This document shows, one piece after another, positions 1-13,024 of a stretch of DNA of 64,000 bases. Made by a program: the position numbers and the translations under genes. The DNA is from Aspidapion aeneum (lineage: Eukaryota; Arthropoda; Insecta; Coleoptera; Brentidae), in contig OY755047.1 in the NCBI GenBank assembly GCA_963576565.1, positions 7,348,931 to 7,412,930 on the forward strand, given 5' to 3'. Below the pieces are notes generated by a model, which worked only from the letters and a program-made list of their open reading frames with translations, searched no databases and had not been told where the DNA came from. The number at the start of each line of letters is the position of its first letter. Position 1 is the stretch's first letter.

Positions 1-377
1 TAATCGAAGTTATTTTCGATTTCCGCAGGATCCTATAAGGTAAGCTTATACATTCTTTTATCTTTCGATTTTTTAAAAACTTTTGCCATATTCTATACAG
101 GGTGTTCAATAATTAAATGTCTTATGAGATGAATCTGTAAATGATCCCTCCTATCAAAATTTAACATTTTGGCAAGCAAATTATTTAAAAAACTTAATTA
201 TTACCGTTTTGGTAATGCATAATTCCACAAAATTTTAATGGTCTGTTATAATTTTTAAGAAACAAAAATAAAATCGAAAAAAAATACTAAGTTTAACACC
301 CTGTAAAAAGAAAGACGTCTAACAAAATGTAATGCGAAAAAATCTTTGTTTTTACCATTTCCACAACCCCTTAAAGT

Positions 378-628
378 CAGCGGCGTAGCGTGAGGGGGGG
401 CGAGGGGTTTGTCGCCCCCCCCCCCCGCCCCGAGGGTAGTGGCGCCCCATGAGTGCCCCCGAAGCGCCCTAAGCTTGATTAAGTAACAGGGCCGGCGACG
501 GCGAATTGAGACGGCGGCCAAGGAAACTAGACATGATGACCTTTTTTTTTATCGCAAAATTTTTGAGGGGCGCTCTTTTTAGCTGTCGCCCCCCCCCCTC
601 CCGCCCTTTCAGGCACACTACGCCGCTG
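378..628. mobile_element. hAT-type MITE (251 bp)
   Basis: Terminal inverted repeats CAGCGGCGTAGCGTG and CACACTACGCCGCTG (one mismatch), flanked by the perfect 8-bp duplication CTTAAAGT (370-377 and 629-636). The CAG terminus with an 8-bp TSD is the hAT signature. The inside carries long C and G runs and no coding capacity. Confidence 0.88.
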
Positions 629-636
629 CTTAAAGT

Positions 637-1652
637 TTCATGCATCATTTAAATTACACCCTGTATAATAAACTATTGTATAATATTTGGTCAAGAGTTT
701 TTGACACAAATTTGTTTTGTTATCATTTTTTATTATGCTACTATTTACACCTTTAAGAATACATATAAAACAACAATTTCTTTAAAAAAGTAGATTTTAC
801 TAAATTTTAAAATATTAATTTACCGTGAAGCAATTTTGTGCTAATTGTAAAGATTATTTGGTCACCCTGTATCTCCTTAAACTTTCAATTTTTCAAAAAA
901 ACTAATAAATAATCTGATTCCAGTAAATTAAGAAATTACTCTACAATGTCAAACTTCTTATATTTAAAATTCACAATTTTACTCCTCTTGAAACTTGATA
1001 AATGTTATCCCAATAAAACAAAAAAAGCAATCAATTTTTTTCTTGTGTTTGGCTGTATGCTGGAAACAACAACCTGCTAACGTATTCTGGACGAAGAAGA
1101 CGACCTCTTTTTGTGCTTCCCTATCTCTCATTCAACAAAACACATTATTTTCATAGTCCCCCCTACAGAGAACAATATATAATTTTTTTACGCGGCCGAG
1201 ACTCTAAAATTCATTTTAGCTCCCATTTTTAGCAGTACAAAACTATTTTAATGTTTTTAGTGTTTCTGACAGCAAAAATATTTTTTCGCATGAACAATCT
1301 GGAACATTCATATTTTATGATAAATTTTTTTTAGTCCGGTTCTGAGTTTGATTCCCAATGCTCAGCCATCGTTGAATTCTCCGAGATCAAAGACCGCCAG
1401 CCGGCTTATTTATCTGTTTGTTAGGTAATCCGTGGTTTGCCTAAGAAAATTGACGGTTGGCCTATAGATAAAGATAAAAAAATAGATACATTTTTGAATT
1501 TTTTCTTTTAGTTCGCCTAAGAGAGTTGACAGTTTGGACATAGATAAAGAGAAAAAAATAGATTGATTTTAAAAAATTTTATAATAGCTAATATTGTGAC
1601 CTCAACCAAACTTTTTTCAATTTCAGATTTTTTATGAGTTAAGAATAATTAC
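637..1652. other. AT-rich 3' flank/intron of the desaturase; no gene seen
   Basis: No coding exon was found. 637-672 (AAGTTTCATGCATCATTTAA...) recurs at 20077-20115, so it is a repeat remnant. A local direct duplication is visible: the phrase CCTAAGA..TTGAC.GTT..C.TAGATAAAGA occurs near 1438 and again near 1514. Confidence 0.5.
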
Positions 1653-1745
1653 CTGTAATCCCAGGGAAAAGCGTGGTGATAGTTGTGCCATCCTTCCCCA
1701 ACCGACACGAATGCGACAAATTTAGATTCAACTGGTTTCATAAAC
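1653..1745 (-). CDS. desaturase coding exon 7 (histidine box 3)
   Basis: 93 nt, acceptor TTTTTTTCAG, donor AG|GTAATT. Encodes FMKPVESKFVAFVSVGEGWH and then NYHHAFPWDYR; HNYHH is the third box. The reading ends in phase 2 and must continue in an exon left of the window. Confidence 0.96.
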
Positions 1746-4123
1746 CTGAAAAAAAGTAATAGTAAGTATCTACTATCTATCTATTTAGCCTTTTTCGCTC
1801 CATCTTGAGACACAGGCCTCCCTCAATATCTTCCACTCTTCTCTGTCTGTCGACGTGTTTATCCATCTAATTCCCGCATGTTTCTACAAACCGTCCGCAC
1901 ATCACATTTGAGGTCTTCCCTACTTTTTTATTTTCCCAAGGTGTCCAGTTTACAAGACACTTGTTCCATCGATCGTATTTTTGTTTAATATTATGACCGG
2001 CATTTTCATTTTTATTTTGATATCTCTCCTCTGACATCCCTTACTTTTGTATTATTTCTAATTCATTCATTCCTTTTTCTATCTGTTAGCTTTTTATGTT
2101 ACATTTGTCTTTCTGTTGATCTTTGGCCTTTTGTTACCTTATCCATGTTTGATTTTTAGTACCTACTACTACCCAAAATTAACAAGACCAAAAAAGTACA
2201 ATAATTTTAGTTGTTTTGTTCAGTTTCCAATCGTCAGCTTCCCCGAGTGGCGGAGAAGGGGGAGGGGGGGTTATATTATACATTAATCGTGTGAGATTAG
2301 GTGCCCATAAATTGGTACCAAAGTAAGTACTTACTTGTCGAAAGGTTTGTTGCCCCACAAATGTGCCGCACTGTTGACCAGCCAAGTCATGTTTAGGACA
2401 AAGACACTCCTGAACATGTATGCGGAAAAGAAAGAGTTGACAATATTCTCTTTCCACAGTACTACCGGTACCAGAGTTGGAAGCATGATAGCGAAAATTG
2501 TGTAGAGGGTTTTGTAGTATCTGACAAAAACAATAAATTAATATTATTATAGGCTTACGTAAAACGCATTAGGGACTTATTGGAATAAATCCTGACTTTA
2601 TTTTAGAGTCGGCTTTATTCTGACAGATTTACAAAGAAAACTGACAGCTTACCTTAAAAATAAAGTCGCTAACTTTCATTTAGTAAAAACAGTCACTAAT
2701 AAATCCGGTTCTTAAATACACAAAGGCGGAATTTTGAAAGAAAGCAGCTGCTTTTTATATGTAAATCTGTCACAATACTGCCGATTTTAAAATAAGGAGG
2801 TGTTAAGCAGTAGGGGAAGACGGGGGAATTCCGCCACTTTATGGAAAATTTCTTCCACTGTTCTAAATCTGTCGCCGTGTTTATCCATCTAGACCCCGCA
2901 TGTTTCTTCAAATCGTCCGCCCATCTCATTTGGGGTCTTCCCCTGCTTCTTTTATTTTCCCAAGGTCCATTTGTTCGATTGTCTTTCTGTCGAATATTGT
3001 CCGGCAAATTTCCATTTTAATTTTGCTACCTCTCCTTTGACATCCATTACTTTTCTTTTATTTCTTATCCAGTCATTCCTTTTTCTATATGTTAGCTGTC
3101 CATGTAACATTAATACCATGTAAAATGAATATAGTTTGAGAAATTTGAATTTTTCAAAATTTACCTGACGTGATACTTACTTTTTTTGGAACATAACTAG
3201 CCAATCAGCTTCCAGATCAGACATGTCAATAGTTTTGCCTTTAGCAATGACGGCTGGGTGTTTTTTTGCCATAAGCCAACCAACATGGCTGAAGAAAAAT
3301 CCTCGATTCGCGTTGTGCGGATCGGCATCTGTGTCGGAATATTTGTGATGTTGACGGTGGTCACGTGCCCAGATATAAAGACAATTCTATAAAAAAAATT
3401 AAAAATATTTAAATTTTTAAAAATTTTAATTATCTTGTGAGTAGTTCAAGATATAGATACGCGGTTTTCGGCATTTATTTGTTTTACGAAATTCGTGCCG
3501 GTAACATGTAGGTTGGTTTTTTTCTAGCTCCTCTAGAAATGAGCGTTTCCTATCACCCTGTACGATAATACAGCCTGTTACTCGTCATTAAAAAAAATAG
3601 ACCGGTGTTATGTGGACTATAATATTATTAGTTCGTCATAGGTAAATGCTTTTACAAAATACACGTACCCAAACTATATGTATTTAAAATTTAAAGAAAC
3701 TAAATATCACTTATGTTTACTTGTAATTTTTAAAAATATTTTTTTGTTTGAAGGTCTTATTAGGTCAGTTAGTGTAGATTAATAACCTTCGTAGCAAGGT
3801 GGTGCAAAATAAACAATTTTTCGAAAATCTTCTTTTTTCAAAATCTAGGTTATCAAGCACTTTTTAAAAAAAATTTTTTTATCTTGACAACTTAACTTTT
3901 TCGAAAAAAATTTTTTTTCAAAAATATAAAAAAAACAAATTCCTCAAAAAACGTTTTTTTCGAATACATTTTTTTTATGAATATTAGCTCACACATATAC
4001 TATACTATAGTAGTGTGAGCTATGGTGATCCTAATTTTTTCGAGAAAAAAAAAGTTGCTCCCATTTCAAAAATTTTTATATATCTTTGCGTTTCAGATGA
4101 TTTTGAAACTTTTTTGTTGCGCC

Positions 4124-4197
<74 letters not shown>

Positions 4198-7100
4198 ATG
4201 TCTGTCTGTCTGTCTGTATGTCTGTCTGTAACGACCAACGCGCATAACTCAAAAACCGCTTGGCCCATTTTAATGAAATTTGGTACCTAGGCTGGGTCTT
4301 GGGTCGAGATGGTCCCATTTAAAAATGAACAAAATCCACCAAACACAAACCAAATAAATCGGTGGGGGTAGATTTCAAAAATTAGAGTTTATGTGAAAAT
4401 GTGGCGTGTATGATATCAAACGAAAGTTAATTGAGTCTGGAGTAAAATAAAATACATTTTAATTTATTTTAAAAAAAGGGTGGGGGATATATTTCAAAAA
4501 TTAGAGTTTAGGTGAAAATATGGCGTGTGTGATATCAAACGAAAGGTAATTGAGTCCGGAGTTTAACAAAATACATTTTAGTTTTTGTGTTTTTTAAGAT
4601 TGGGGGTAGATTTTAAAAATTTGAGTTTAAGTCAAAACATGGCTTGTGTGGTATCAAACAAAAGGTAATTTAGTCTGGAGTTGAATAAAATATATTTCAG
4701 TTTTTAGTTATATTAGCTCATACGTACACTATAACTATAGTACCTAGTGTGAGCTTAGGGGCCCATATATTGGCAGAGTATATTTTTAGAAAAATCATAT
4801 TGAACTAGCTTTCCTGTCCGTTTAGGTAACTAATTTTACTTGATTCGCTTTGTCTACAAAACACATTATACTGTATCCTATACTTTTGTCAATTGAACGT
4901 CGCTGTATAGGTATATTGGCTATTAGATCTGTGTACATCTGTGAGCTACTGGGCTATTAATTAGACCAGTGCTCAATGCTATCGAAAGCTTTTTAAAAGT
5001 CTATAAACGCGATGTATAGTGGAATGTTGTATTCCTCGGCTCGTTCTATAAGGATTTTCATGGTTAATAGGTGATCAACTGTACTGAAACCTTTTCTGAA
5101 GCCTGCTTGTTCTTTTTATTGATGTCCGACAAATTTTGTTGTTAGTCTATCTGTTAATATTTTTGCGAAGAGCTTATAAATTACATTGAGGGGTGTTATA
5201 GGTCGAAATGTATTTAGGTCTGCTCTATCGGCTTTCTTGTGTAGAATAATGGTTGTGGATTCTTTTTAGTTGTTTGAACTAATTTTTTCTTTTAGTAATT
5301 TTATTCAGGAGAATATGAAGGTTATTAAATACAGCTTTACTGTAATTTACGCTTTCTGCTGCTACTCCGTTTTATCCAGGGTATTTGTTATTTTTCTTTT
5401 CTTTTATACTTTCTTTATTTCCGCTTTGCTTATTGCTGATTGCAGTTCTGTGTTTGTGTTCTTTATTTTTGTTTGGAGTTTCTTCATGGTTTTTCGTGAT
5501 GATTCCCTTTTTGTTTGGTATAATTTTGTATAGAATAGCTATTATAATATCCTCTTTAGCTTTAGTTTCTATGCCGTTCATATCCTTTAATTTAATTAGT
5601 TCGTATCTACCTAGAGTCAATCTTAGACATTTCATATTTTTGTTATTTTCTCTATAACTCTCTCAACTTTTATTTCTTGGTTCTTTCTTTTATCATTTTT
5701 ATTATAGTGTTATTTGGTTCTGTGTATTCTATCGATGTTTTTTTTCTTCTTTCTCCAAGTTTCGCCTTTTTTTTCATCAGTTTATTTATCTCTTCTGATA
5801 TACAATTTTCTCTATTTTTACCTTTTTGTGCCACATTTTGCCCTACTTTGTTCATAGCTCTTGTCAGCTATTTCATCAATATTTTTATTTTCGCTTCATA
5901 TATTTTGGGTTAGCTATTCCTTTAGCCTTTCTTTGTATATAGCTATTTTGTGTAAGTTCATTCATGTCAAGTTATTCATTGTTATTATTAATTTTTCTTT
6001 TTATTTCGAAATTGCTATCAATGCAGATTTTTGTTCTGACCATTCTGTGATCACTGCCTGTTGTAAAGCTGTTTAGGACTGTTACATCTCTAATATAATA
6101 ATATTTTTATCAGTGGTTAGTATGTAATTAATTTCGCTTTTTGTTATTCCAGAGCTATGTCCACTTTTTTTACGATTTCTTTCTATGAACGAATTCATTG
6201 CTTAAAGGTGTCTTTCCTCTAGATAATTCATTAAGATTGTGATAAGGTTCGGTTCGGGAACCGTATTAACCTGTCCAAACATCCCCTGAACTTTTTCTCC
6301 AAAAAATGTGCTCAATAATGAAGAGGTTAGGATATGTTTGCGATCAGTTTTGCGAAGGTTAGGCACTTTGCTTTTTTTTTGTAAGGATTGGGTCAGGGAG
6401 GTATCTGGAGAGGCTAGGATACGTTTGCGATCATGAGCAAATGTTAGAATAACACCAAATTCGAACTTTCAAACGTAGAACAGGAAAGCAAGTTTAAAGA
6501 AATAATTTTTCAAAAAAATTCTGTTGAAAAAAAATTCCATTTTTTTTAAAATAATTTTTGAAAAAAAAAATTTTTAAGACTTTTTTTTTGTCCAAAAATT
6601 TTCCGTTCGAAACAAAAGTTGTTTTCTAAAAACCGATTTTTTGAAAAAAAAACCCTAAAATGGACATCCAGATATATGACGTTGTTTGAAAATTTGAGCA
6701 TTACATGGAACAAAAATAAACACCCCATTTATCAAAACACAATTTTTAACAATAAACAATAAACCCATTGTCGCGAAAAAAGTCATATAACAACAAAAAT
6801 GTAATTATTATGAAAACAAATTAATATAAATTGATTGAACTCATAATATATACGAGTTCTGGTAAATTTTCGCAAAAAAAAAACTAAAACAAAAGACCAT
6901 CAAAATTATTGCAGTGTGTCCAATCTCATTACGAGGTGGGTCGTTAAAAAAATTATATTATGATAGTTAAGTTAAAAAAATTGAAATGCCTTGAAAAATC
7001 GTTGCGAATTTGGGACATATTATATTGCATAAGAAGTGGAAATAAAAACGGTTTTTTGAAGATTTAAATTACTTAAAACATAAAACTTGTAAGCTTAGAA

Positions 7101-10100
7101 TGCTGAAATGTTATGTTTCTATAACATTCTTATGACTAATACCTCCCTAATAATAGTCCACAGTACACCGTTCTATTTTATAAGTAATGCGTAACATACA
7201 AAATTTTTGTAAATTTTTGTAAATAATAAAAATATAAATAAAATAAAATAATGGGACGATCAACTTTTCCTGTGCAAAAAGTTTTGGAAATATTTTTTAA
7301 TATAGTACCACATAAGTCATATCTTTAACAAAACTGTAATTTTTGAAATTAACTTCCACCCGTTTTTTTGGCTTATCTGCGAATTTTATTTATTTTTAAA
7401 TGCGACTATCTAGAGCTAAAACACAACCTATATAGGTACTAAATTTAATCTATAACACAAGTAATATTTTTACCAGAACTCTAATTTTTGAAATCTACCC
7501 CCATCTTTTTTTCGGGGCAACTTCTTTTTTTAAATGTTTGATACGCTCACCATATCTGAGATAATAACATATATAATATTAATCATAACAAAAATATTTC
7601 ATGAAAAAAAAAGCCAAAAGAATTGAGATAAAAGTAAAGCCAAGTTTTTTAATACAAATTTTAAATTGAAAGGTTCTTACTAGTTTAGAAATATTTTTCT
7701 AAACTTTGCTATTACAGCCAAACTTCTTTATGTTCAATTTAGCACTGCGCCTAAGAGTCATTTACAGCCATAATAGCCAAGTTTAGAAAAACATTTCCAA
7801 ACTCGTAAGAACCTTTCATTTTGAAATTTGTATTAGAGAACTTGGCTTTACTTTTATTTCAATTCTTTTTACGGAATAGCATTTTCGCGTACTTTTTTTA
7901 CATGAAATGTCTTTGTTGTTAGTGAGTGAGTGGCAATTTCGACGTTTTTTGAAATTTCGTTACTACTTTACTACTTTATGTAAGTCCATGACACTTGATG
8001 GGTTTGTTAACTTTATGAAGATCTACGACTGTGCAAAGTTCGAGATTTGTAGCTCATTCCGAAGTAGAGTTTTAGATAGGTCAAATATTGGCTGAAATGT
8101 TTCAAGAAAAGATGGTACAGTCGGGGACTTTTTAAATTGCCGCCCTGGAAAATAAAAAAAATTCCTATTTGAAATTCGGAAAAGTAGTTTGAACCAAAAC
8201 AAAAAAATTGTGATCCTTACCTCTGTCTATAAACATACATATTTCAAAATTAAATGTTTTTGATTTCTTTAATTAATTAATTTTGACAGAAAAAAAATAA
8301 AACGGCAAATTAAAAAGTCCTCGACTGTACAGCAGTTTACGCCGCGAACTTGGCCGGGCACTGCCGTACCCTCAGATATTAAGTGTGACACATTAAATGA
8401 AATTTTACGCTGATTCCAAAAACTGATTAAAAAGAGGGTCATTCCATAAGAAAAATAGCAATTTTATGCAATATCTCAAAAACTAAAAGTGACAGTTAAA
8501 ATTCAATTGATGTTCTTGTCAAACGAATAGACAAAACCAATCAAACCAGTGTATATGATAACCCTACACATAAGAAACAGTACCTAAATTTTAAGTCTAA
8601 CCATTTTGTTGCTACAAAACAAGGAGTTATAAGAAATTTGTATTTTGTAGTAATAATGAAGAATTAGCCACAAAACGCTACAACATTAAAAAGGACTTAC
8701 AACAGAATAGTTATTCCGAGAAATTAATAAACTCAACGATCTCTAAAATTAAATACAACCGTTACGTGTGTGACATTCAGACTTATTTTTTTTTAGAATT
8801 GTTACTTTTAAACCCAACTAAAACACATCGTAATTATTAAATATAATTTTGCTGGGTTAAGTTGTTAGTTTTGCTTACGTTAACGCCAAGAAAATCACTG
8901 ATTGACAAATATTAATTTACTTATAAGATTATAAAAATTCGTTACGTGTGTGACATTTATTTCTTAACAGAATAATGTATTTTTGTTATTTTACAAATTT
9001 TCTGCGAACTGTCAAATACTTAATTCAACTTTTATAATAATTTTATAATAATAAGATTTATATTTAAATGCCTCTTTATGCATTTTATTATTTTATTTAT
9101 AAACTTAAGAGTGAGTTACGTGTGTGACAACAACGTGTTACGTGTGTGACTAATGAAAAAATACAGAAAGTAACAGCTAATAGTATTTTATTTTTAAAAA
9201 GAACCATAAATAGACAACTAAAAAGGATATTTTTTTAAAAACTTCATAATTACTTTACCAAATAACTTTTTACTCAAATTTTTTGGGTTAGGCCTATTTA
9301 GTTTTATAAATGGTAATTTGCTGTTGTTGTCTTCATAAAGAAGTTGATTTTAAACACTTGATGTAGCTTTATAAAAGTCGAGCAAATTTTGAACTACCAA
9401 TTTTTCATCTTTAGATTCAGATAGTTGCCAAACCAAAGATTCTACGCGTCCTCCTGTACCGTCTACTATATCTTTGCCGTGGTTTGTGCAACAATACTTC
9501 CATGTAAAATTAACATAAAATTTGTCTTTTAAAAATGGAAGTAAGTATTTATTTTTGAATTCCGATGATGGTCCATCACTAAAAATTATCACATCTTCCT
9601 TTTGACCTTCTTTAAAAATTATCTCAAACAACTTATTAACAAATACAAATATGGTATTTTTGGTATTTTCTTTTGTGTCCGAGCATATCAAAAAGTTTCC
9701 TCTTATAAGAGAGGTTCTTATAAACATAGGTCTAAAAATGTATAGATTTCAAGATACGTCAAACCTTTTTTTAAATATAATTTTTTCATAAGAATGTTAC
9801 CATGTACTAAGTAAATTTGACACAACTTTGTTGAAATTCGACAGTGTTATTTGTAGAAGTAAGGGCCAATTTAGGCCTAACTGGAATAGCATTATTAGGT
9901 CTAGTAGCATATTGCAGATGAACACAACAAATATTATAATTATTTAGTTTTTTATTTACGCCAATGACTATACAAACTATTCCTTTTGGAATTACTCAAA
10001 GAATAGACATTTAAGGCGAAAACTGAATAAACAAAATTATTACTTAAAATATTCGTTACGTGTGTGACAGATTTATTTCTGTTGATAAAAAAAACTTATA

Positions 10101-12990
10101 ACATGCAATTTTTTTAAATTTTGTTTCTGGCTTATGACAAAAAAAAATTCATTTAATTAATGCCTATTTTCCGAGTTATACATTTTTATTTCTGTTTTCT
10201 TTACGTGTGTGACAACAGTTTATCATGCCATGTATTTTTAGGCTAAACCAAGACAAACAAGCGAACTTTGGCATGAAAATTGGTACATTTGTTGTATATG
10301 GTACTACGTTATGGTTAATTTATTGTTTAGTATCAAAAGCTTAAGGAAAAACAGTTTTTTGAGATGTTTATCTTTAAGCTAAAATAATGGATATTTTTAT
10401 ATAAATTACTTTAATTTTTTTCTTCGGACTTTTTGGGAAAATAGAAAAACTATATGAAATCCTTACTCAAGATCATAAGCTAAGAAGTGTTGGCTTTAAT
10501 TTAAGACTAATTTTGATAACCTATAAAAATGTGGAATCGCCCTATGGCTTACCTGTCCTATATTATTAGTATATTATTATTATATATTTGTAGTAATAAT
10601 GAAGAATTAACACAGAAATCTACAACATTAAAAAGGACTTACAACAGAATGGTTATTCCGAGTAATTAATACACTAAACGATCTCTAAAATTAAAAACAA
10701 ACCAAATATAAGAAATCTTAAATTATTAATCCGTTGGGTGTTATTTCAGATAACATAAGACGAATAGCCAAACATTATAATATAAAAACAGTATTTTCAA
10801 AGGGAAATACAAAAATGAGTTTTGTAGCTAACACGAGCATGTTTCATCAAATGATCACAGAATTCAGTGGTCTAAATCTAAAGTTTTGCATAAGGAGTCG
10901 CATTGGCTTACCTGTCCTGCCAAAGTGTGGAACATGATGAACATAAGCCTCAGTGGAAAAGTGGCTTTATAAGCTTTATGTGTGAATAGTCTGTGAGCTC
11001 CTGAAGTCACCCCTAAACCTGAACTAAAGGCCACCAATAATGCTGAAAAAAAATAAAAAAACATCAAAATCAAAGTAATGTAAAAAAGCCAAAATTAATA
11101 ACAATAAGAAAATAAGACAAAGAGTAGACAATCATCGTGGAATACGTCCCTATAAGAAAGTTTTATTAAAGTTTTTGATTTGAGGTGTAATTTTAGGGTT
11201 ACTAACTTTGAATTTAGATTTGTCAGGGCATATATGTTCTAAATTTTCAGGACATTCAGGACCTCCAAAAAATAAAACAAAATATCTTATTTATCAATTT
11301 TCTTTCAACTTCTTAATTTTGCTAAGACATTATATACTTTGTAGGTACTTATTTACTAAGTACTACCTATCCAATAAAAATTATAAAAATATAGTCCATG
11401 GATTTGTTGACAAATACCATAAAAATATTTCATTTCCGTTTACAAGTTAGAAATTTTCACGATGCTTGTCTAAATACATTTTGCTACAAATCAGGACAGT
11501 CCTGAGAAATCAAGACGGGTTGGCAACCCTATGTCATTTAAATGATGTGATTTAAAAGGATTGGTACCTAGCTTTGAACATTTAGTTCAATTTTCTAAGA
11601 TTGGTAGTAATAAACGTGAAATTTCGTACCCGTGAATTTAAAAATCAAACAAGTTTCATGGCTAATCGGGCAAAGAGCTGTCGTAGGTCACGGACTATAG
11701 TTGTTTTCTTTTATTTGCATTCGATCTTTTCATTGATCGATATTGTATAGCAGTGTTTTCCCTGCTTTTGGTTTTTTGTTTCTCTCGTATCTCGGTAGAT
11801 GGCGCCTCTTACTATAGTTCGCTCACTAATTACATTTAATTAGAGACAAAACCGTCTGATTAACTTCGCAAGATTTGTCACTTGACCAGCAGTGTTCTGA
11901 GGAGTCCCATAAGGACGAAACGGTTAACTGTCAACACTTATTAGGTGTCCATTAGATCTTGGACCCCCGTGAGGTTAAGCTTTCAAGCTACCCACGGAAT
12001 AATATAAGGGAAACAAAAAACTCCTTTTTGCCCGATTAGCCATGAAACTTGTTTGATTGGTAGTAATGGTCAAAAGAAGAAAAAAAAAGAATTACTTGAA
12101 GGAGGAGGCCTCTAACTTTTTTATTTAGGTATATTTCATTTTGATTTTTCACTTTTAGTTTTCGAGATATTGTATATAGTTAGTATTTTTCTTATAGAAT
12201 TTCTCTCTTTTTAAATAATCTTGGGAATTGGAATATTTATATTTTATTGTTTTTATTTATATATTGTTGTTTATATTTTTATTTTTTAATTTTTTATTTA
12301 TTTCTTAATCTGATTATTTTAAGTAATTTTAAACGTATTGCAAAAACATTAAAATACAAAATAAAAACTAACAATATAAAAAATACTCTGCCAATATATG
12401 GGCCCCTAAGCTCACACTAGGTACTATAGTTATAGCGTACGTGTGAGCTAATATAACTAAAAACTGAAATATATTTTATTCAACTCCAGACTAAATTACC
12501 TTTTGTTTGATACCACACAAGCCATGTTTTATTATAAACTCAAATTTTTGAAATCTACCCATAAAAAAAAAACAAAAACTAAAATGTATTTTCTTAAACT
12601 CCGGACTCAATTACCTTTCGTTTGATATCACACACGCCATATTTTCACTTAAACTCTAATTTTTAAAATATACCCCCACCCTTTTTTTTTAAATAAATTA
12701 AAATGTATTTTGTTTAACTGCAGACTCAATTACCTTTCGTTTGATATCACACATGCCATATTTTCACATAAACTCTAATTTTTGAAATCTTCCCCCACCT
12801 TTTTATTTGGTTTGTGTTCGGTGGATTTTGTTCATTTTTAAATGGGACCATCTCGACCCAAGACCCAGCCTAGGTACCAAATTTCATTAAAATCGGCCAA
12901 GCGGTTTTTGAGTTATGCGCGTTGGTCGTTACAGACAGACATACAGACACACAGACAGACAGACAGACAGACATACAGACAGACAGACAT

Positions 12991-13024
<34 letters not shown>

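Larger units (their letters stand above)
8435..10543. mobile_element. DNA transposon remnant with repeated GTTACGTGTGTGAC words
   Basis: Ends AGGGTCATTCCA (left) and TGGAATCGCCCT (right), which match as short inverted repeats apart from two central bases. Six same-orientation copies of (G/T)TTACGTGTGTGAC lie inside at 8761, 8941, 9115, 9137, 10055 and 10200. A minus-strand ORF at 9350-9727 encodes a transposase-like fragment. The family could not be named. Confidence 0.6.

Noticed and set aside
1..35. Possible last desaturase exon on the minus strand (DPAEIENNFDY after acceptor TTATAG)
   Set aside because: The reading that resembles the family's C-terminal AAELGN..N block is out of phase with exon 7 (ends in two bases); the in-phase reading has no similarity, and the acceptor is weak.
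15..42. Plus-strand micro-exon GATCCTATAAG between TTTCCGCAG and GTAAGC
   Set aside because: Only 11 bp with no partner exons; splice-like matches of this size occur by chance.
4015..4318. ORFs made of SVCL or QTDR repeats in all CTGT elements (also near 12842, 21308, 23103, 45610, 47948)
   Set aside because: They are translations of the (CTGT)n/(CAGA)n microsatellite, open in every frame because the repeat has no stop.
5270..5913. Hydrophobic plus-strand ORFs (Phe/Ile/Leu rich)
   Set aside because: Antisense shadow of the degenerate endonuclease-RT on the minus strand; composition follows T-rich DNA.
8435..12225. One 3.8-kb transposon bounded by inverted segments at 8425-8490 and 12130-12225
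   Set aside because: The interval contains desaturase exon 4 and an independent hammerhead insertion, so the inverted similarity more likely reflects two separate repeat fragments.
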